From Deltaproteobacteria bacterium (lineage in GTDB: Bacteria > Desulfobacterota > Binatia > UBA9968): DNA of 64,000 nt. A model generated the notes under the pieces. That model saw only the letters and a list, made by a program, of their open reading frames with translations, was not told the DNA's origin and did not search any database. The stretch spans positions 1-64,000 of the forward strand of contig JACQUW010000155.1 in assembly GCA_016210115.1 (NCBI GenBank), read 5' to 3'. Below are positions 59,543 through 64,000 of this stretch, piece after piece. Positions within the stretch are counted from its first letter, which is position 1. The number at the start of each line of letters is the position of its first letter. The position numbers were made by a program, and so were the translations under genes.

Positions 59543-59562
59543 ATTCCTGCCTGCGCGGGAAT
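59543..59562. repeat. ATTCCTGC-CTGC-GCGGGAAT dRS3-like palindrome
   Basis: ATTCC...GGAAT arms; second family member in the window. Confidence 0.6.
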
Positions 59563-59797
59563 GACCATGAATTGTTTCACCCTGAAGCATGAAAGCCGCA
59601 CACGAGCCCAAGGGGCGGGAGGAAGAGGGCCGCGGACGTCCGATGAGCCCGGTTCGACTCATGGCACCTGCCCATCGGCCGCGGCCCGAAGCCTTTCGCC
59701 CCGAGGCTCGCTTTCGGGGGAATGACGACAAACCGGGGCACCGATGTTCTCATCGATACTCCCAGACAGAAGATTTGGCGGGTTAGGAGGTTTTGCG

Positions 59798-60547
59798 ATG
59801 CGACTTAAAGATCAAGTAGCGATCGTTACCGGCGCGGCCCAGGGGATCGGCGCGGCTTATGCACGGGGTCTTGCCAGAGAAGGCGCGGCCGTCGCTGTCG
59901 TGGATATCCTGGATCCAAATCCGGTCGCTAAAGAGATCGTTGACAGCGATGGCAGAGCGCTCCCCATGGTCGTGGATGTCTCTGACGAAAAGCAAACTCA
60001 GGAGATGGCGCGAAAAGTCAAAGAGACCTTCGGCCGCATCGACATTCTCGTCAACAACGCCGCGGTTTACGGCACGATCGTGCGGAAGCCGTTCGAAGAA
60101 ATCAACGTAGAAGAGTGGGACAAGGTCATGGCCGTGAATGTCCGCGGCATTTTTCTCTGCGTTAAGTCGGTAACGCCCTACATGAAAGCGCAAAAGCGGG
60201 GAAAAATCATCAACGTCACCTCCAGCACTTTCTTCAAAGGCAACGCCAACTTTCTCCATTACGTAAGCTCCAAAGGCGCCGTCGTCGCCATGACCCGTTC
60301 GCTGGCCCGCGAGCTAGGCAGCCACAACATTAACGTCAACGCCATCGCCCCCGGGCAAACCATGAGCGAAGCGAATTTAGCGCGGGGCGAGGGTACGGAT
60401 GCTCATTCGACACAAAGTCGCCTGCTCAAAGGGAGGCGGTTATTTCCCGAGCATCTGGTGGGGACAATTATCTATTTGAGCTCTTCGGATAGCGATATGA
60501 TGACAGGGCAGGTTCTTCTGGTGGACGGCGGGACGGCTTTCCACTGA
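59798..60547 (+). CDS. SDR family oxidoreductase
   Basis: MRLKDQVAIVTGAAQGIGAAYARGLAREGAAVAVVDI...INVTSSTFFKGNANFLHYVSSKGAVVAMTRSLARELGSHNINVNAIAPGQT; start corrected from 59744. Confidence 0.93.
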   Translation: MRLKDQVAIVTGAAQGIGAAYARGLAREGAAVAVVDILDPNPVAKEIVDSDGRALPMVVDVSDEKQTQEMARKVKETFGRIDILVNNAAVYGTIVRKPFEEINVEEWDKVMAVNVRGIFLCVKSVTPYMKAQKRGKIINVTSSTFFKGNANFLHYVSSKGAVVAMTRSLARELGSHNINVNAIAPGQTMSEANLARGEGTDAHSTQSRLLKGRRLFPEHLVGTIIYLSSSDSDMMTGQVLLVDGGTAFH

Positions 60548-60605
60548 CCTCTCTCGGGCGCGAATTTAAACGCAGAAATGCAGATGATCCCACGGCGTGG
60601 ACTTT

Positions 60606-62255
60606 TCAGCGACTAGACTCGCCCGACTTTCCCTCGGTCACTCGCACGAGTGTCATGGCCGTCCGCCGGCCGAGAATGCCATCTTCGGAAAGCCCGGTCT
60701 TGCGCTGGAAGCGCCGCACCGCGCGCTCGAATCGGTCGTCATAACTGGTAGGAATCGGATGTCTCAAATGCCCCAACTCGCGCAGCCGCGCCCCAAGCAG
60801 GGTAATTAAGCGCCGGCTCCACTCGTTCGCCGGGATTTCAGACCAGCCGTCCGGATTGCGCCAAATAATCCAGGCCGACTGCGCCCTGCGGGAGTCCAAC
60901 TCCGCCAGGGCAAGCGTGGACTCTTGTCCGTCCGCCGACAAAAGACGCAGGCGCTCGCCTTCGAGCCGAACCAGATATTTCTGAGGCTCGTTCTTCCACT
61001 TCAGGATTGCCGGCAGCCCAATCGCCTTGAGATCAGACCAGGGGGGGGATACCAGGAAATCCGCCTCAAGCCCATGGCGAGCGGCGATTAGGCGGAAATC
61101 CAGCGAGCCTTCAGGGTTGCTGGGCCAGCCCGCGCTCTCTTCCCTGGAGATTCCTTTCACCCTCCAAAGCTCGAGCAGTTTTCTTAGGAGCGCCCTCTCG
61201 CTCGCCTCTGTCACTTTTGAGAGATCGGGTTCCGCCTGCGACTGAGCTTCACGCAAAGTCAAAACCGGCTTTGCGTGAACGGCCGAAACCGTGGCGGCTG
61301 GAGGCGCAGGATAGATGAGCCGGCCAATCCATTCGCCGCCACCATTGCGCGCGAAGAGGGCGACCCCGCCCAAGAGCGTCGCGGCAAGACCGGCGGCTGC
61401 AACCGATGGCCTGATGAAGAAACTTGACGGCCGAGGAGTTCCGCCTCCCAGGCTCTGGATCGCTGCATCCGCGATCGAGCCGCTGATGTTGGGCGCACCG
61501 GCGGCAAAGCCCATCGATAACGCGCGGTCACATGCCAGGTTGATCAGCCGCGGGAAGCCTTTCGAATAGACCCAGATTTTTTTCACTGCGGCCCGGGTGA
61601 ACGGCGAGTTTCCCGCTTGGCCCGCGCGGTGTATCCGATGTTCTATATAGGATTGGCACTCGCTGTAGGAAAAGGGCCTGAGATAACATCGGACTCCAAC
61701 CCGCTGATTCAGTTGCCGCAACTCGTGTCGCTGAAGCCTTTCCTCCATCTCCGTCTGAGCAACAAGCACGATTTGCAGAAGCTTGCGGGTGGGGGTTTGA
61801 ATATTCGAAAGAATGCGGATTTGTTCCAGAAGCGTGACAGAGAGGCGCTGCGCTTCGTCCATCAAAACGACAACGCATTCTCCGCGTCCTCCACATTCCA
61901 GCAGATATTTTTCCAAAGCCCGCATCAGAAAAGCGTAAGTCAGCCGCTCCGTAACAATTCCAAGGTCTTCGGCGATGGCTCGAAGAAGGCCAACCACTGT
62001 CAGATGAGGATCCAGAACGAGGGCGGTCTTGTATTTCGGCGCAAGGACCTCCAGGAGCGTGTAGCAAAGGGTGGTTTTGCCCGTACCGACCTCGCCGATA
62101 ATGGTGATGACCCCTTTTTGGGTTTCCAATCCGTGCAGCACGGACTGGAGCGTGTCCTGATGCTGGCGGCTCTGAAAAAGAAAGCGAGGATCGGGAGTGA
62201 GGGCAAAAGGAGTTTCTGTCAGATTATAGAAACGTTCGTACGGCTGCAGCGTCAT
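60606..62255 (-). CDS. ExeA-like AAA ATPase with C-terminal peptidoglycan-binding domain
   Basis: MTLQPYERFYNLTETPFALTPDPRFLFQSRQHQDTLQSVLHGLETQKGVITIIGEVGTGKTTLCYTLLEVL...VVLMDEAQRLS; C-term DDRFERAVRRFQRKTGLSEDGILGRRTAMTL. Confidence 0.9.
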   Translation of the reverse strand: MTLQPYERFYNLTETPFALTPDPRFLFQSRQHQDTLQSVLHGLETQKGVITIIGEVGTGKTTLCYTLLEVLAPKYKTALVLDPHLTVVGLLRAIAEDLGIVTERLTYAFLMRALEKYLLECGGRGECVVVLMDEAQRLSVTLLEQIRILSNIQTPTRKLLQIVLVAQTEMEERLQRHELRQLNQRVGVRCYLRPFSYSECQSYIEHRIHRAGQAGNSPFTRAAVKKIWVYSKGFPRLINLACDRALSMGFAAGAPNISGSIADAAIQSLGGGTPRPSSFFIRPSVAAAGLAATLLGGVALFARNGGGEWIGRLIYPAPPAATVSAVHAKPVLTLREAQSQAEPDLSKVTEASERALLRKLLELWRVKGISREESAGWPSNPEGSLDFRLIAARHGLEADFLVSPPWSDLKAIGLPAILKWKNEPQKYLVRLEGERLRLLSADGQESTLALAELDSRRAQSAWIIWRNPDGWSEIPANEWSRRLITLLGARLRELGHLRHPIPTSYDDRFERAVRRFQRKTGLSEDGILGRRTAMTLVRVTEGKSGESSR

Positions 62256-62307
62256 TTTCCTATTGAGAAAAACCGCGGCGCCGGTTTGGATTCCAGACGA
62301 GACTTGG

Positions 62308-62655
62308 TCACGATTTCCCGGCTTCTTTTTTTGCCTGGAGCTCTCTCTTCCACCCCAGGGTTCTGGCCTTGGCGCTGATATGCTCCGCCTCCGCAATCAA
62401 CCCCTTGCGCTGATAAAAAATCGAAAGACTCGTATAGGCCAGCTCGTCTTCCGGGCTCACTTCGATGAGCTTCTTTGCCACTTCTATCGCTTCATCCAGC
62501 CGGTCCTTGTTGGCATAGGCCACAGCCAGCGCGTGGAGCGCATCCGCATAATTCGGATCTTCCCGCAAAGCTTTCCGGTAAGCGTCGATGGCCTCGTCCA
62601 GCCTGTCCTCGGAGAAAAATTCCATTCCCTGGTTGTAGTAATCTTCCTTGGTCAT
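62308..62655 (-). CDS. TPR-repeat protein
   Basis: YYNQGMEFFSEDRLDEAIDAYRKALREDPNYADALHALAVAYANKDRLDEAIEVAKKLIEVSPEDELAYTSLSIFYQRKG. Confidence 0.88.
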   Translation of the reverse strand: MTKEDYYNQGMEFFSEDRLDEAIDAYRKALREDPNYADALHALAVAYANKDRLDEAIEVAKKLIEVSPEDELAYTSLSIFYQRKGLIAEAEHISAKARTLGWKRELQAKKEAGKS

Positions 62656-63809
62656 TGACGGCTTTCCTTGCCAGCGAGAGGAGTCTCACCGGACCCTGTT
62701 GGACACAATCTTGGACCATCGGGAAGTATTCCGCTGCATTGATCAAGAATGGTCTTCTTAAGTCGCGCCGGGTCGATCGGCTTTTTGAATATCACCGTCT
62801 GGAGTCCTTGCTGGCAGCTTCGTTTGATCACGTGATCCTTATCATAGTAGAAGGCTGTCATAAGAATGACCGGCAGGTGCGGGCTCTTCTGCTTGACCGC
62901 CCGGTAAAGTTCGTAGCCGTCCATGTCAGGCATAACCACATCGCTCAGGATCAAGTCAAAGGGCTGCTTTTCCACAAGCTCCATGGCTTTTCTCCCGGAG
63001 GCGGCCGTTTCCACTAGACAAGCTTCCCGTGTCAGGAGTTCCCTGAGCGAATGGCATACGCCGAGGTCATCATCAACCACCAGCAGCCGCAACCCTTTCA
63101 GAGAGACGCGTTCTTCTTTTTGGTCGTCTCCGTCTGCCGCGGCAGCGCCTACGATCCCCAGATCCGCCATCATCTTGCCGCCAAAGTATTCCTTAGTCCC
63201 GTATTGTCCCCCTTCTGCCATTTCACCGATGCGACGGGTTATGTCCTGAATCTTCTTCACGTGACGATCCACGGAATCCAACCGCTCCGACTCTACAATG
63301 TAGTCCTCATCGGTCGCGACTTTGCCGACGTATTGTTGCAATAAGCTGAGGTGATTGACGAGCACCTCCAGAGAGTTGTTGATTTCGTGAGAAAGGCCGA
63401 TCGCAATCTCGCAAAGGGTGGCGAGCTGATCTCGGCGCCGGATCTCCCGAATGTCCTTGGCGAAACCGATGGACCCGATCTCGGCGTCCTGGTCATCGTA
63501 TATAACTGACGCGGAAATCGTTACGGGGATCTGGTCTCCTCGTTTGGTCCTGAAAGTTGTCTCGAAATTGCTGAGCTTTCCTTTTTCTCCGACGTCCCCG
63601 CGGCGCATTGCGGCCATAACTTTCCTGGCCTCGTCCAGACTCGGATAGATCTCAAGCACGCTCTTTCCCAACATCTCTTCCTGTGTGAAACCAAGGTTAT
63701 TTCTCGCGCCGTCGTTGTAAAATACTATGATTCCTTGCCTGTTTACGGCGACGATGATATCAGGGCAGCTCTCAACCAGCTTCTGAAAGTATTCGGGCGG
63801 GAGAAACAT
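62652..63809 (-). CDS. PAS - HisKA (DHp) - receiver protein lacking an HATPase_c domain
   Basis: PDIIVAVNRQGIIVFYNDGARNNLGFTQEEMLGKSVLEIYP; CEIAIGLSHEINNSLEVLVNHL; LRLLVVDDDLGVCHSLRELLT...FDLILSDVVMPDMDGYELYRAVKQKSPHLPVILMTAF. Confidence 0.85.
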   Translation of the reverse strand: MFLPPEYFQKLVESCPDIIVAVNRQGIIVFYNDGARNNLGFTQEEMLGKSVLEIYPSLDEARKVMAAMRRGDVGEKGKLSNFETTFRTKRGDQIPVTISASVIYDDQDAEIGSIGFAKDIREIRRRDQLATLCEIAIGLSHEINNSLEVLVNHLSLLQQYVGKVATDEDYIVESERLDSVDRHVKKIQDITRRIGEMAEGGQYGTKEYFGGKMMADLGIVGAAAADGDDQKEERVSLKGLRLLVVDDDLGVCHSLRELLTREACLVETAASGRKAMELVEKQPFDLILSDVVMPDMDGYELYRAVKQKSPHLPVILMTAFYYDKDHVIKRSCQQGLQTVIFKKPIDPARLKKTILDQCSGILPDGPRLCPTGSGETPLAGKESRQ

Positions 63810-63914
63810 AAGGGTCCTATTATCTTTCTAGCATAAGTCCTTACGCGGGTCGAGTTGATTGAAAGGCAAAGTTGTCCTTGACTCCGTTCCGCGTCAAACC
63901 TAAGATTTGTTCTC

Positions 63915-64000
63915 ATGCCTCTGCGGCCCACACGAGATACAAGACAACTCAACTGGTTCCTGGCCTGGGCGGTGGTATTCTGCGACATCGGGACCTCGGT
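63915..64000 (+). CDS. N-terminus of an APC-type amino-acid permease-like protein (truncated by window end; absent from ORF track)
   Basis: ATG at 63915: MPLRPTRDTRQLNWFLAWAVVFCDIGTSV. Confidence 0.55.
   Translation, partial: MPLRPTRDTRQLNWFLAWAVVFCDIGTS

Overview
A 64 kb bacterial chromosomal window with moderately high GC. There is no rRNA, no tRNA I could recognise, no CRISPR array and no transposase. Many orphan substrate-binding proteins (NMT1/SsuA-like and Bug/TctC-like) plus the multiheme respiration genes suggest an uncultured soil or sediment lineage (Binatota, Rokubacteria or Deltaproteobacteria-like; inference only). Main blocks: (1) 1-13.5 kb: partial cupin gene, TTT/ABC-type solute-binding proteins, M20 peptidase, split TPP-dependent decarboxylase, MFS transporter, beta-helix protein. 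(2) 13.6-18.7 kb: DUF3891, MsrA, GST, phosphatidylcholine synthase, alkaline phosphatase. (3) 18.9-31.7 kb: large respiratory locus with a 13-motif NapC-like cytochrome, a two-component system whose kinase has a periplasmic CXXCH, two (cytochrome b + multiheme cytochrome c) modules, a cytochrome c7 and two cupredoxin-like proteins, with a carboxyltransferase gene embedded. (4) 31.9-37.3 kb: Usp, TrmO, OsmC, CBS protein, HEAT-repeat protein, half-size permease. (5) 37.5-43.7 kb: tightly overlapping operon of AMP-ligase, E1alpha, E1beta, E2, ACP and a solute-binding protein. (6) 43.7-48 kb: accessory island with an AbrB antitoxin and truncated PIN toxin, a YgiT zinc finger, small unknown ORFs, a HEXXH protein and an integron attC-like site. 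(7) 48.5-60.5 kb: MetE-like protein, solute-binding proteins, HyuA/HyuB, TAXI-TRAP, SDR. (8) 60.6-64 kb: ExeA-like ATPase, TPR protein, kinase-receiver protein without an ATPase domain, and the start of an APC-type permease. The best candidates for undescribed systems are the heme/copper respiratory locus with its own heme-bearing sensor, the ACP-containing dehydrogenase operon, and the small cassette-like genes around the attC-like site.
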